The notes below the pieces were generated by a model. That model was not told the DNA's origin. It ran no database searches and worked only from the letters and a program-made list of their open reading frames with translations. From positions 1-63,922 of the forward strand of contig NZ_CAKRCF010000013.1 of the NCBI RefSeq assembly GCF_934307085.1: DNA of 63,922 nt, in the 5' to 3' direction. Shown here one piece after another: positions 7,670 to 18,017 of the stretch. The stretch's first letter is position 1. Each line of letters begins with the position of its first letter. The DNA comes from an uncultured Anaerobutyricum sp. (GTDB lineage Bacteria; Bacillota; Clostridia; Lachnospirales; Lachnospiraceae). The position numbers and the translations under genes are program-made.

Positions 7670-8461
7670 TTAATTGTCTAGATGCTGTTGTTTAAGCCAG
7701 ATTTTCATCATTGTTCTTTGTGGCAAAAATTTTGCTGCTAAATGGGATATCTTCGTAAAAATACTGTAAATAGAAATATCCTTTCCTTTCTTTGCATCTT
7801 TTAAAGCTTTTTTCGCCACTTTATCTGGAGTTACCATGCCTACATAGCGAGTTGTTGCTTTTCTTGCTCCGATTTCTGCTCTTTTATAAAGATCTGTCTT
7901 TATCCATCCAGGACAAACTGCTGTCACACAGATTCCTCTATCCTTTAATTCTACATTTAACGCTCTTGAATAGTTGCGTACAAAAGACTTCGTAGAACTA
8001 TAAAGATTCTGATATGGTAGAGGCTGGAAAGATGCTTGTGAAGCAATGTTAATAAGATGACTTCCCTTTCTCATATAAGGAATACAGATAAGACCCATTG
8101 CAACGACAGCATCCATATTTACATGGAGCATATTTAAAGACTCCTCCACACCCAAATCGTCATAAGAACAAAACTTTGCAAATCCGGCATTATTAATAAG
8201 ATAAGAAATCTCCAATTTCTTCCGCTGTGCCTCTTCTTTCAGTTCTTCCTCAAAACATCGTATCTGACGAACACTTGATAAATCAATGGAATATATTTTT
8301 ATTTTCTTTCCAAACTTTTCTTTCAGCCGACTAAGTTTCTTTTCATTTCGTGCTAATGCCCATATCTCATCAACATTTTTTTCTTTTAATAAATGGCGGA
8401 CAAATTCACGTCCAAGCCCACCGGTTGCTCCAGTAACAATGGCAATTCTTTTGACTTTCAT
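7670..8461 (-). CDS. Short-chain dehydrogenase/reductase
   Basis: This protein of about 263 residues has the classical SDR glycine motif (VTGATGGLGREF near the N-terminus), NNAG (LINNAGFAKF) and the catalytic YSSTK. It is therefore a cytoplasmic NAD(P)(H)-dependent oxidoreductase. The C-terminal region resembles the YqjQ/DltE-like SDRs, but the substrate cannot be assigned. The ATG at 8461 is preferred because AAGGGGG lies 10 nt upstream; an in-frame extension to 8494 lacks a ribosome binding site. It stands alone between trkA and the LURP-like gene, both on the same strand. Confidence 0.9.
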   Translation of the reverse strand: MKVKRIAIVTGATGGLGREFVRHLLKEKNVDEIWALARNEKKLSRLKEKFGKKIKIYSIDLSSVRQIRCFEEELKEEAQRKKLEISYLINNAGFAKFCSYDDLGVEESLNMLHVNMDAVVAMGLICIPYMRKGSHLINIASQASFQPLPYQNLYSSTKSFVRNYSRALNVELKDRGICVTAVCPGWIKTDLYKRAEIGARKATTRYVGMVTPDKVAKKALKDAKKGKDISIYSIFTKISHLAAKFLPQRTMMKIWLKQQHLDN

Positions 8462-8587
8462 AGTCCATTTCCCCCTTAAACAATATTTTCTCAAATACTT
8501 TTTAACAAAACAAATTTACTATATCAATTTTACTTTTAAAAATTCTGTTATCATTGCCCTACCCATAAAAACGTATTTCTACCTTTT

Positions 8588-9058
8588 CTAATTATCCGTA
8601 CAATTTGCCGCATCAATAGCGAGAACGAGCATCAGTCCCATCAGCTCATCCTTTGGCTCAAGGAAATCAATTACATAGGTATCTCCCCAATGCAGAGGTT
8701 CTTTTGTAATATGTATAACCGCACTGCAGGCTTCATATACATCATAATTCCAGGAAAGAAAATCCCCCTCTACGTGCCAGCCATTATAATCAAGATCATA
8801 CTGTGGATGGAAAAAAGTAAATTTTTTCTTTATAACACCGCACGAATGTCCGCCTATCACCACTTCAAATTCTGGTAAAAAAGTAAGAACCTTTTCTTTA
8901 ATCAATCCAACCTCATGTCCATTCATATCATATACGTGCAGGCGATGGCCTAACGATAAAAACTCCGCCTGTACAAAATATTTCTTATTCTCATATTCAT
9001 CGTATATATCAAAGGTATCTGACCAGGAAAATACTCTTTGTTTGATTAAAAATTTCAT
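8588..9058 (-). CDS. LURP-one-related family protein
   Basis: This is a 156-residue protein. The pattern of the N-terminus (KFLIKQRVFSWSDTFDIYDE) followed by repeated beta strands (YFVQAEFLSLGHRLHVYD, EVGLIKEKVLTFLPEFEV) matches the LURP-one/YxjI family, a tubby-like beta-barrel fold with no well-defined bacterial function. The ATG at 9058 is chosen because GGAGG lies 9 nt upstream; an in-frame TTG at 9064 is too close to it. It has its own promoter (9098-9126). The family call is confident, the role unknown. Confidence 0.8.
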   Translation of the reverse strand: MKFLIKQRVFSWSDTFDIYDEYENKKYFVQAEFLSLGHRLHVYDMNGHEVGLIKEKVLTFLPEFEVVIGGHSCGVIKKKFTFFHPQYDLDYNGWHVEGDFLSWNYDVYEACSAVIHITKEPLHWGDTYVIDFLEPKDELMGLMLVLAIDAANCTDN

Positions 9059-9097
9059 AAGCAAGCACCTCCGCTTCTTTTATCATATCCTTGTCTT

Positions 9098-9126
9098 ATT
9101 ATATCACGTTGCTTTTTTGTTGCCTA
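9098..9126 (-). promoter_or_regulatory. Promoter of the LURP-one-like gene
   Basis: TATAAT is read on the minus strand at 9098-9103 with TGA before it (extended -10). The -35 is weak (TAGGCA at 17-nt spacing). About 40 nt separate the -10 from the start codon. Confidence 0.5.
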
Positions 9127-9290
9127 CTATAGAGTATTATAATACATTTTTATTTTACAAAAATGCATCTAAGAAAACACTATATAAATCTACTATATTC
9201 CTCTTACATATTATAATACCTATTATAAATATTACCGAAAATATTATCATATCCTGCAGAAATAATTCTATCATAAATCATATAACAATA
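9127..9290. other. Gene-free AT-rich stretch
   Basis: No coding or RNA feature is supported between the LURP promoter and the enolase terminator hairpin. Confidence 0.4.
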
Positions 9291-9345
9291 AAAAAGCCAT
9301 TCTGCAGGACAACAGCTTTTTCTGTTATCGGACAAAATGACTTTT
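9291..9345 (-). terminator. Long imperfect terminator hairpin downstream of enolase
   Basis: Read on the minus strand, AAAAG...CATTTTG...GATAACAG pairs with CTGTTGTC...CAGAATG...CTTTT across an A-rich loop, and T-rich sequence follows. The stem is about 24 bp with small bulges. It lies about 170 nt past the enolase stop, giving that mRNA a long 3' untranslated region. Confidence 0.65.
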
Positions 9346-9515
9346 CCCTTCTTATTATTTATCTATTTGGCATATGTAATTGAATAATAAGCTTAAATTA
9401 TAATGGTTAAGAATTATGTAGATTTTTATAAGTGTACATATTATATTGCTTAAGAAAATCTATATATCATATTAATTCATATATTGGCTTGGCTAAAGCA
9501 CATCAATCGTTCTAA
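9346..9515 (-). other. Long enolase 3' untranslated region
   Basis: The gap between the eno stop codon and the terminator is AT-rich, without an open frame that has a ribosome binding site. It is most simply the 3' UTR of eno. Confidence 0.4.
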
Positions 9516-10820
<1,305 letters not shown>

Positions 10821-10844
10821 TCAATCCTTTCCCATGGACCTCCC

Positions 10845-10866
10845 TCGTCCCGGCTCAATGGGACGA
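10845..10866 (-). promoter_or_regulatory. Structured leader of the enolase mRNA
   Basis: TCGTCCC (10845-10851) pairs with GGGACGA (10860-10866) around a 9-nt loop, 34 nt upstream of the start codon. A mutually exclusive pairing (TCCCAT with ATGGGA next to the ribosome binding site AAAGGA) is also possible. The leader could therefore control translation; this is inference from pairing only. Confidence 0.4.
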
Positions 10867-10898
10867 AAAGAGCATCACATGAATTATCTCACATTTTA

Positions 10899-10951
10899 GT
10901 TAGGGATTACTAACTGATGTAAGAATAACATAACTTACTGGGAAAAGTCAA
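10899..10951 (-). promoter_or_regulatory. Enolase promoter with an adjacent GTTAG/CTAAC dyad
   Basis: TTGACT (10946-10951), an 18-nt spacer and TATTCT (10922-10927) are read on the minus strand. The dyad GTTAG (10899-10903) / CTAAC (10910-10914) lies at the expected transcription start. It resembles the TTAG...CTAA dyads upstream of feoB, though a shared regulator is speculative. Confidence 0.5.
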
Positions 10952-11036
10952 TATTTTTATATGAGAATAATTATCAGAGATAAATTTTATGTTTTCTTGA
11001 TAATATTTATAATAATTTTATGTTTTATGAAATAGC

Positions 11037-11095
11037 AAAAAAATCTAGTGCTACAAAATACGTAACAAGTAATTCATATTCTGTAACGCTAGATT
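11037..11095 (-). terminator. Terminator of the MATE exporter gene
   Basis: AATCTAGTGCTACA (11042-11055) pairs with TGTAACGCTAGATT (11082-11095) with 13 of 14 positions including one wobble. Read on the minus strand it ends in a run of seven T. It lies about 16 nt beyond the MATE stop codon. Confidence 0.85.
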
Positions 11096-11111
11096 ATGTT
11101 TTTTAAAAAAA

Positions 11112-12479
11112 TCAGATTACTTCATGATTCAGCCATTTCCGACTTCTAAAGCGTATCGTAAAGATTATATTTCGAACAGTCCAATCTACAAACATACCAA
11201 TCCATACTGCCATCGGTCCCATATGATACACTCTCGCAAGAAAAATAACAAGACTTACCCTGCAAAACCACATGGAAAGAACTGAAACTGTCATAGAGAA
11301 CTTGACATCACCTGCTGCACGAAGGCCATATGCCGGAATGAACGCCATAGCCCATACAAGAGGCTTCACAATACTAATCCATGTTACCATGTAAATGCAC
11401 AGTTTAGCACTTGTCGGTTCCATGCCACCAAAATAAGTAATCGGTCGCACCAAAAGATAAAAGATAAGGCAGGATATCGCCAGAGTCACTTCTGCAATAA
11501 TGCAAAGTTTCTTTATATAGTATACTGCTTCTTCTTTTCTTCCCGCTCCCAACGTCTCTCCTACAACAGTCATCAATCCAATGCCAATACCAATTGCAAG
11601 AATTCCATTCAAATTCTCGATAACATTTGTCATTCCCTGTGCTGCAATAGCTGCTGTTCCCATCAAAGAAACTGTAGACTGAATTGCCAGTTTTCCAAAT
11701 TGAAACATACTATTCTCAATTCCAGAAGGAATACCAATATTTAAAATTTTTTTAATTTCCCTCCAGTTTGGTCGAATCGAAAAATAATCTCGGAATGGAA
11801 TTTCCAAAGAAGGATTACGAAGCTTCCATAACACAATACTCATGCTAAAGAAACGAGATCCTGCTGTCGCAATCGCTGAACCGGCAACGCCCCAGTGAAA
11901 TACCCACACAAAAATCACATCTAAAAATGCATTCAAAAAGTTAGATGCAATGGAAATCTGCATCGGAAACTTACTGTTATTTTGTGCCCGTAAAATGCAG
12001 GAACCATCATTATAAAGTGCGATAAAAGGATAAGATAATACCGAGAAAAAGAAATACTGTCTCGCACCTGCCATAACATCCTTTTCTACTTTTCCAAAAA
12101 TCAGATTTAAAATCTGTTGATTAAATACAAGGCATATCCCGCCGATTATTAAAGATAATAAAAGCGTAACAAATACAAGCTGTCTTGCTGCTTCTTTCGC
12201 ATGATCTCTACTCTTACACCCAAGATAGTGTGAACAGACAACGGTTCCGCCAGAAGCCAGCGCAAAAAATGCCTGCACAATTAAAATATTAATAGAATCT
12301 ACCAACGATACCGCAGAAATTGCTGCCGAACCAAGATTGCTGACAACTAATGTGTCAATCGTTCCCATAAAAGAATTCAAAAGCTGGTCCAATGCCAATG
12401 GAATGAGCAGTGCCGCTAACTTTTTGTTACTATATAGTCTTTTTGGCACCTGTTTTTTTTGTTTTATTAATTCTGTCAT
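11112..12479 (-). CDS. MATE-family efflux transporter
   Basis: This 455-residue integral membrane protein has about 12 predicted helices in two related halves. It contains MATE hallmarks such as LIPLALDQLLNSFMGTIDTL near the N-terminus and GIPSGIENSMFQFGKLAIQS at the start of the second half. It probably exports cationic compounds or drugs by Na+ or H+ antiport (DinF/NorM-like); the substrate cannot be told. AAGGA lies 11 nt upstream of the ATG. It is monocistronic with a good terminator. Confidence 0.93.
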   Translation of the reverse strand: MTELIKQKKQVPKRLYSNKKLAALLIPLALDQLLNSFMGTIDTLVVSNLGSAAISAVSLVDSINILIVQAFFALASGGTVVCSHYLGCKSRDHAKEAARQLVFVTLLLSLIIGGICLVFNQQILNLIFGKVEKDVMAGARQYFFFSVLSYPFIALYNDGSCILRAQNNSKFPMQISIASNFLNAFLDVIFVWVFHWGVAGSAIATAGSRFFSMSIVLWKLRNPSLEIPFRDYFSIRPNWREIKKILNIGIPSGIENSMFQFGKLAIQSTVSLMGTAAIAAQGMTNVIENLNGILAIGIGIGLMTVVGETLGAGRKEEAVYYIKKLCIIAEVTLAISCLIFYLLVRPITYFGGMEPTSAKLCIYMVTWISIVKPLVWAMAFIPAYGLRAAGDVKFSMTVSVLSMWFCRVSLVIFLARVYHMGPMAVWIGMFVDWTVRNIIFTIRFRSRKWLNHEVI

Positions 12480-12662
12480 TTATGTAATATTCCTTTATTA
12501 TTTCCTTTCATTATTTTTCTTTATTTATTATTGTTGGTTTTATATATAAACTACGCCAACTTAATTTAAATTAAAAATATTTTCTGCAAAGTGGGTTGTG
12601 AAGGCTGCGTATATCTACAATTTTATTATGTAAAATTCCTGTTTACCCTCTGATTTATCTTA

Positions 12663-13436
12663 TCAAATCCATCCAAAGTGTTCACAAGCCTTTTTAATTC
12701 CATCGTTCACATTTGTATCTGTCACATAATCAGCCTTTTCTTTCAGCGCCTGACATCCATTTCCCATAGCGATGGAAAGCCAGTCAGAATGAAACATATC
12801 CATATCGTTATAATCATCGCCAAATACAACGACATCTTTTTTATCTGCCTCCAAATATTCCATCATATTTAAGATGCCACCTCGTTTATTATCTGGCTGA
12901 AACATCAGATATTCCGGCTCAAAACGGAGATGGCCTACGAGATTTTTCGTTGTAAGGTGTTCTTCCTCCTCAGCCGGGATTGCCACATATACTTTATAAT
13001 AATTCTCTACAGCATAAATGTCTAACGTATCATCAATAATATATCTCGTTGGTTCTTTTCTTTTTCCTACCTGCTCTAAAAATAAGGTATCCTTCATATA
13101 AACGTCTTTTGTATCATCCATAACAAGACACCAGCCATAGCCAAGTTTATCAGCTTCTTCAATAATACGAATACAGTTTTCTTTTTCCAGTGGAATATTC
13201 ATCACTAATTCTTCATTAATTACAAGGCCGTTCCCTCCATTGCATACCATATTTTTAAATCCATTTGCCTTCGTAAACTTTTCTGCCTTATAGTGTGCAC
13301 GGCCAGTTGCAATTGCTACAAAATGTCCGTTCTCTTCTAATCGCTGCAATGCTTCTTTTGCACTTGGAACAATTTCTCCTGTTGCACGGTCTGTCAATGT
13401 TCCATCAACATCAAAAAATAAATACTTCTTTTCCAT
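12663..13436 (-). CDS. Cof-type HAD-IIB family hydrolase
   Basis: This protein of about 257 residues has HAD motif I FFDVDGTLTD (nucleophile Asp), motif II in IATGR, a type IIB cap, and motif III/IV VVFGDDYNDMDMF. HAD-IIB members are cytosolic phosphatases of sugar phosphates or nucleotide-like substrates; the substrate is unknown. The ATG at 13436 follows GAGGAAAG; an ATG at 13448 is in frame but has a poorer site. It sits between the MATE gene and a Gfo/Idh oxidoreductase and appears independently transcribed. Confidence 0.92.
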   Translation of the reverse strand: MEKKYLFFDVDGTLTDRATGEIVPSAKEALQRLEENGHFVAIATGRAHYKAEKFTKANGFKNMVCNGGNGLVINEELVMNIPLEKENCIRIIEEADKLGYGWCLVMDDTKDVYMKDTLFLEQVGKRKEPTRYIIDDTLDIYAVENYYKVYVAIPAEEEEHLTTKNLVGHLRFEPEYLMFQPDNKRGGILNMMEYLEADKKDVVVFGDDYNDMDMFHSDWLSIAMGNGCQALKEKADYVTDTNVNDGIKKACEHFGWI

Positions 13437-13605
13437 ATCTTTCCTCATCTTTTTTCTGTATCTTATTATATATATCTTTCTACTTCACAAATCAAATAAT
13501 AGATTTGCACATAAGCTATACAATTACAATATTAGTTTCTTTATACATTTTTTATATATTTCACATTGCAAGCCAACACCGCAATTTTGCATTATACTGC
13601 AATAT

Positions 13606-13642
13606 AAAAAGAGATGCAAGCTTTCCTGCACCCCTTTCTTTG
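13606..13642 (-). terminator. Terminator of the Gfo/Idh oxidoreductase gene
   Basis: On the minus strand AAAGGGGTGCA pairs with TGCATCTCTTT around a short loop and is followed by a T-run. It lies about 22 nt past the stop codon. Confidence 0.75.
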
Positions 13643-13663
13643 TTCTTTTTCCCATTCAATTTC

Positions 13664-14635
13664 CTATTCAAATGGGTAAATCATTCCCCACTGTTTTCTA
13701 ATGTCTGTCAATACACTCATAACATCACGGCTGTAAGTCAGATATTCTTCACTTCCGCCATTTAAGACATAGTTCTGCATATCTTCTACTTCATAATCCA
13801 GTGCATAGGCTGTCTCTCCTGCCTCAATTGTCTCTGTATGACCATCATTAGTATAAGTAATCGTTGCCTTATCTCCTCTTGGATAATTATAAATCTCAAT
13901 AAATCCATCTTCACAGGCAACAACACCTCTTTTTGGCTGTTTCGCACGCATCGTAAGTGCCATAACTGCCATCTGTCCATCAGGATTACGAAGAATAATT
14001 CCAGATGTCTCGTCTACACCTGTTTCAAAGTAATTGGCAGTTGTAAGAATGGTATCCGGTTTGCTCTTCATGAAAAATCTTGCAAAACTTGTCGCATACA
14101 CACCGATGTCTAATAAGGCACCGCCTGCTAATTCTTTAGAGAAAAAGCGGTTTGTCACATCGTATTCTTTACAGCTTCCAAAGTTTACCTGAATCATTTT
14201 TACAGGACCAAGCTTTCCGCTGTCTACGATTTCTTTCATCTTTTTAAATACAGGCATATGATATAAAGTCATTCCATCACAAATGACAAGATTCTTTTCT
14301 TTGGCAAGCTTCACTGCCTCTTCAAGCTGTGTATCATTTACTGTAATTGCTTTTTCACAAAAGACATGCTTTCCACTCTGTAAGGCCTTCATTAAGAATT
14401 CATAATGGGAATTATGTGGTGTTGCAATATAAACAATATCAATATTCTCATCGGCAAACATTTCATCCGCACTGCCATAAGCGTGTTTTACATCAAATTC
14501 TTCTGCATATTTCTTTGCACTTTTCATGCTTGTTGCACAGCAGGCATAAATCTCACCGTTCACTCGTTTTAATGCTTCACCCATCTCATGAGCAATCCAG
14601 CCTGTTCCAAGCATTCCCCAGTTTAATTTTTTCAT
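13664..14635 (-). CDS. Gfo/Idh/MocA-family oxidoreductase
   Basis: This 323-residue protein has an N-terminal Rossmann fold (WGMLGTGWIAHEM) and the characteristic EKAITVN segment with the active-site-adjacent lysine (HVFCEKAITVND). The alpha/beta C-terminal domain contains GGALLDIGVY. Such enzymes oxidise or reduce sugars, inositols or dihydrodiols with NAD(P). Overall it resembles the dihydrodiol/1,5-anhydro-type subfamily, but no substrate is assigned. AAAGGAAG precedes the ATG by 10 nt. rpiA and a PTS lie upstream, which suggests sugar metabolism. Confidence 0.92.
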   Translation of the reverse strand: MKKLNWGMLGTGWIAHEMGEALKRVNGEIYACCATSMKSAKKYAEEFDVKHAYGSADEMFADENIDIVYIATPHNSHYEFLMKALQSGKHVFCEKAITVNDTQLEEAVKLAKEKNLVICDGMTLYHMPVFKKMKEIVDSGKLGPVKMIQVNFGSCKEYDVTNRFFSKELAGGALLDIGVYATSFARFFMKSKPDTILTTANYFETGVDETSGIILRNPDGQMAVMALTMRAKQPKRGVVACEDGFIEIYNYPRGDKATITYTNDGHTETIEAGETAYALDYEVEDMQNYVLNGGSEEYLTYSRDVMSVLTDIRKQWGMIYPFE

Positions 14636-14669
14636 TATATATTGACTTCCTTTCTGCTAATTTATATTC

Positions 14670-14703
14670 TTTATAGCTTAACTCATTCTCTTTAAGCTAT
14701 AAA
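14670..14703. repeat. 12-bp perfect inverted repeat upstream of the Gfo/Idh gene
   Basis: TTTATAGCTTAA and TTAAGCTATAAA are perfectly complementary with a 10-nt spacer. It lies about 35 nt upstream of the Gfo/Idh start codon, within its probable leader. It could be a repressor operator or an mRNA hairpin; no T-run follows. Confidence 0.55.
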
Positions 14704-14833
14704 CGATATATTTTTTCCTGTCCTTATGTTTTTTGCTTTAAATTAGAGTATGTATTGAAAATACTTTCCGCAAATTATAGCATACGACTTATTAAAACAC
14801 TTTTTCAAACGCTCTCTAATACTTAATATCTTA

Positions 14834-15511
14834 TTATTTTTCGATGACTTTTACTTCATTCCCACATACACAAAGAGAAAATGCTACCACATCAATAAAT
14901 AATGCTGTTTCTATCACTCCTGTAAGCTGCTTTAACTTCTGATGGAGTTCTTCTGGTTTCCCTGCAAATGCAGCTACATCAGAAAAATCAGTATCCATTA
15001 TGTAATTTCCATTATCACTGATAACAACGCCTGCCTTTGCACCGCTCTTTCGCATTACTGCCTTTCCACCAATTTTTTCTACCTGTGCCTGTACATAATT
15101 TCTACTCTGTGGGATAACCTCTAGTGTTACCGAATCTTTTAATGGAAGTGTTTCATAAAGTTTAGATTCATCAATTAACAGAACATATTTTTCTGCCATA
15201 GATGCGATAATCTTTTCCCTTGTATGAATCGCCCCGTTTGCCTTTAATGCATTTAAATTTCTGTCAAGCTCATCACAGCCATCAAAAGCAATATCAATGT
15301 GATCTGTCATTTCCAGTGATAATAGCATAAGTCCCAACTTTTTGCAAAGTTCTGCCGTATCATCGGATGGAGTTACTACCGTTACCCTTTTTCCTTCTTT
15401 GGCAAGATATTCTGCTAAATACCCTACAGTAGAACCACCACCAAGTCCGATGCACATATCGTCTTTTATATATTTTAGTGCTTCTTTGGCACATAATTGT
15501 TTCATGTTCAT
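14834..15511 (-). CDS. rpiA: Ribose-5-phosphate isomerase A
   Basis: This 225-residue enzyme interconverts ribose 5-phosphate and ribulose 5-phosphate in the pentose phosphate pathway. Motifs are GLGGGSTVGYLAEYLA (phosphate binding), FDGCDELDRNLN (the active-site segment, usually DGADE, here with Cys), KANGAIHTREKI and KSGAKAGVVISDNGNYI. The ATG at 15511 follows AAAGGAG by 9 nt; the longer open frame to 15535 lacks a site. It lies 130 nt downstream of the PTS gene on the same strand, so it may supply a step for the imported sugar phosphate. Confidence 0.94.
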   Translation of the reverse strand: MNMKQLCAKEALKYIKDDMCIGLGGGSTVGYLAEYLAKEGKRVTVVTPSDDTAELCKKLGLMLLSLEMTDHIDIAFDGCDELDRNLNALKANGAIHTREKIIASMAEKYVLLIDESKLYETLPLKDSVTLEVIPQSRNYVQAQVEKIGGKAVMRKSGAKAGVVISDNGNYIMDTDFSDVAAFAGKPEELHQKLKQLTGVIETALFIDVVAFSLCVCGNEVKVIEK

Positions 15512-15640
15512 TCTTCTGTCTCCTTTTTCTGTCACTTGTTTTAGAATGCATTTTACTTATTTATTCCTTATCCATAAAACGGAACTCTTCATATTATATA
15601 GTCTAAATTCTCAAAAAATTTTTTCTATATAATATATATT

Positions 15641-17566
15641 TTAAAGGTTTCCCTTTTTTTCTTCCACATTCTCTGGCAACGGTTTCTTTAAGAAAGAAAG
15701 TACCAGACAGCCAACTAATGCTCCAATAAATATTGCTAACGCATACATTAACGGATTCCCAATAGTTGGAAGAACGAAGATTCCTCCATGTGGTGCACGA
15801 AGTGTACAGTTAAATGCCATGGATAATCCACCGGCTGTTGCAGAACCGATAATACAGGAGGGAATAACTCTTAACGGGTCTTTTGCTGCAAAAGGAATTG
15901 CTCCCTCGGAAATAAAGGATAATCCCATAATATAATTCACAAGACCTGATTCTCTTTCCTCTTTTGTCCAACGGTTTTTAAATAAAGTTGTGCTAAGCGC
16001 GATTGCTAATGGAGGAATCATTCCACCTGCCATAACAGCCGCCATAATATAAAAGTTACCTTCTGCTAACTGAGAAGTGGCAAATACATAAGATGCTTTG
16101 TTGATTGGACCTCCCATATCGGTTGACTGCATTCCTGCAACAACGATGCCTAAAAGAATTTTAGAAGTGCCACCCATGCTGCTTAATACGTTACTAAGTC
16201 CTGTATTAATTGCTCCTACAAATGGATTGATTAGTGTTGTTACTACCGCAACTAAGAAAATACCTGCTACCGGATAAATAAGCATCGGCTTAATTCCCTC
16301 TAATGCTTTTGGAAGTCTCGAACACAACTTCTTAAGAATCAGCACGATACATCCGCCAATAAAACCAGCAAGCAATGCTCCTAAGAAACCAGAGTTCACA
16401 TCACCACCGGCAGGATTACCAAAGGTACATCCCATCTTTGCAACAATACCACCAATAAAACCAACGGTAAGTCCCGGACGATCTGCGATAGACATAGCGA
16501 TATATCCTGCAAGAACTGGAAGCATCATGCCAAATGCCTGCTCACCAATTGTCTTTAAATAAGCCGCAACTGGTGTGTTCTTACCAAAGTTTGACGGATT
16601 GATGGAGTAATCATCTAATAAGAAGGCAAGGGCAATAAGAATACCACCGCCAATAACGAATGGAAGCATATGGGATACACCGTTCATTAAAGCTTTATAC
16701 AGCTGTCTGCCGATGCTCTCTCCACCTTCGGTCTCTACGGTCTTTTCTCCTTCATGGTGATAAACGGGAACTTTTTTATCAATGATTTTCTGAATCAGCT
16801 CTTTCGGCTTTTGAATTCCCTGCGTTACACTTGTCACTAAAACAGGCTTTCCATCAAATCGCGCCATCTCTACATTTTTATCTGCTGCAATAATAATTCC
16901 GTCTGCCTTCTTGATTTCTTCGGCAGTGAGTACATTTTTTGCTCCATCAGCACCATTTGTCTCTGCTTTTAAGAGATATCCCATCTCTTCACCAGCCTGT
17001 GTCAAACTCTCCGCCGCCATAAAAGTATGGGCAATTCCTGTCGGACAGGCAGTTACTGCAAGTACGCGATAGTTTTTCTCTTCTTCTGGCTGCATATCAA
17101 CTATATCTTTCTGTGATTCTGCCTCATTAATAATCTGCAAAAATTCTTCCTTCGTCTGCGCTTTTAATAAGGACTCTTTAAAAGAAGGATTCATAAGAAG
17201 TGTAGATAACTTCGCTAATGCCTGCAAATGAATATTATCTCCTGTCTTTGGAGCGGCAATGATAAAACAAAGCTTTACATCCTGTCCATCTGGTGCATCA
17301 TAATCCACACCGTTCTTTACAGTAATCGCTGCAATCCCCGGTGCAGTTATCGAATCCAACTGTGCATGTGGAATCGCAATCTCATCTCCGATTGCCGTTG
17401 TTCCAAGACTCTCTCTTAATAAAATGCCCTGTTTGTACTCTTCCTTATCTGGAATAATTCCTGACTGACTCATTAAATCTACAAGATAGTCAATCGTCTC
17501 CTCCTTTGACTGCACATCGACTTGAAGTGCAATACTGCTTTTTCGTAGTAACTCAGTGATCCTCAT
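15641..17566 (-). CDS. fruA: PTS fructose-family transporter, EIIABC
   Basis: This 641-residue fusion has EIIA (residues about 1-145, active histidine in AIPHAQLD), EIIB (about 165-265, cysteine in TACPTGIAHTFMAAE) and a multi-helix EIIC (about 290-630). It imports and phosphorylates a sugar using phosphoenolpyruvate. The ATG at 17566 follows AAGGGGAG; an upstream in-frame extension of 45 codons lacks a ribosome binding site. The usual partners fruK and a DeoR-type regulator are absent. Instead rpiA follows and an RpiR-type regulator is divergent, so the true substrate may not be fructose. Confidence 0.92.
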   Translation of the reverse strand: MRITELLRKSSIALQVDVQSKEETIDYLVDLMSQSGIIPDKEEYKQGILLRESLGTTAIGDEIAIPHAQLDSITAPGIAAITVKNGVDYDAPDGQDVKLCFIIAAPKTGDNIHLQALAKLSTLLMNPSFKESLLKAQTKEEFLQIINEAESQKDIVDMQPEEEKNYRVLAVTACPTGIAHTFMAAESLTQAGEEMGYLLKAETNGADGAKNVLTAEEIKKADGIIIAADKNVEMARFDGKPVLVTSVTQGIQKPKELIQKIIDKKVPVYHHEGEKTVETEGGESIGRQLYKALMNGVSHMLPFVIGGGILIALAFLLDDYSINPSNFGKNTPVAAYLKTIGEQAFGMMLPVLAGYIAMSIADRPGLTVGFIGGIVAKMGCTFGNPAGGDVNSGFLGALLAGFIGGCIVLILKKLCSRLPKALEGIKPMLIYPVAGIFLVAVVTTLINPFVGAINTGLSNVLSSMGGTSKILLGIVVAGMQSTDMGGPINKASYVFATSQLAEGNFYIMAAVMAGGMIPPLAIALSTTLFKNRWTKEERESGLVNYIMGLSFISEGAIPFAAKDPLRVIPSCIIGSATAGGLSMAFNCTLRAPHGGIFVLPTIGNPLMYALAIFIGALVGCLVLSFLKKPLPENVEEKKGNL

Positions 17567-17651
17567 AACATTCTCCCCTTTAATCTTGAATCTTTCTGGT
17601 ACATTTTCACAAAATCTAAAGAAATATATTTTCTTGTAAATTTTATTATGT

Positions 17652-17701
17652 GAAATTTTATTTCGTAGTTGTACTATATCATGATATTTTATTTTCGTCA
17701 A
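17652..17701 (-). promoter_or_regulatory. PTS promoter with a GAAAT-N3-ATTTC operator-like palindrome
   Basis: TTGACG (17696-17701), a 17-nt spacer and TATAGT (17673-17678) with an extended TGA are read on the minus strand. The palindrome GAAAT TTT ATTTC (17652-17664) covers the expected transcription start. TTTTGTGAAAAT-like strings occur on either side. Binding by the divergent RpiR-family protein is inferred. Confidence 0.65.
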
Positions 17702-17812
17702 TATATTTTTTGTGAAAATTATTTTATTTTCATTTAAGAGACAACCGATGTTCTCCTAAATTCCCACAATTACTATCTTAATTCAAACAAAATCCAGCTA
17801 GAGACAGCCTTA

Positions 17813-17927
17813 AAAGAGAGAAGCTATCCTATATTTGTAACTTTAGAACGTGGATTGAATGCGAGCCTTTAAGCGAACATTCATCCTACAGTGATAAAAT
17901 CACAAATTTAGGATAGCTTCTCTCTTT
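17813..17927. repeat. Hairpin element A (26-bp arms, nested inner hairpin)
   Basis: The arms at 17813-17838 and 17902-17927 match at 25 of 26 positions (core GAGAGAAGCTATCCTA). The 63-nt interior contains a second hairpin, GGATTGAATG / CATTCATCC, and a TTTAGAAC string. The interior resembles those of the elements at 19601-19707 and 30670-30774 although the arms are unrelated. It lies between the divergent PTS and rpiR-type promoters. Confidence 0.75.
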
Positions 17928-17971
17928 CCGGATGTCTGTCTGCCAATGAATGAATAGTAATTAAATTCATT

Positions 17972-18000
17972 TTGTGTTATAGTTGAGTATAAATTATAGT
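17972..18000 (+). promoter_or_regulatory. Promoter of the RpiR-family regulator
   Basis: TTGTGT (17972-17977), a 17-nt spacer and TATAGT (17995-18000) lie 17 nt upstream of the start codon, so the leader is very short. Confidence 0.5.
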
Positions 18001-18017
18001 AATAGGAGCAAAATCAC

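Noticed and set aside
13449..13600. Promoter of the HAD hydrolase gene
   Set aside because: Several TATA-like strings exist but none pairs with a -35 at acceptable spacing, so no single promoter can be supported.
17813..17927. Integron attC site
   Set aside because: The element folds on itself like an attC but lacks the GTTRRRY/RYYYAAC ends, and no integrase or cassette array is present.
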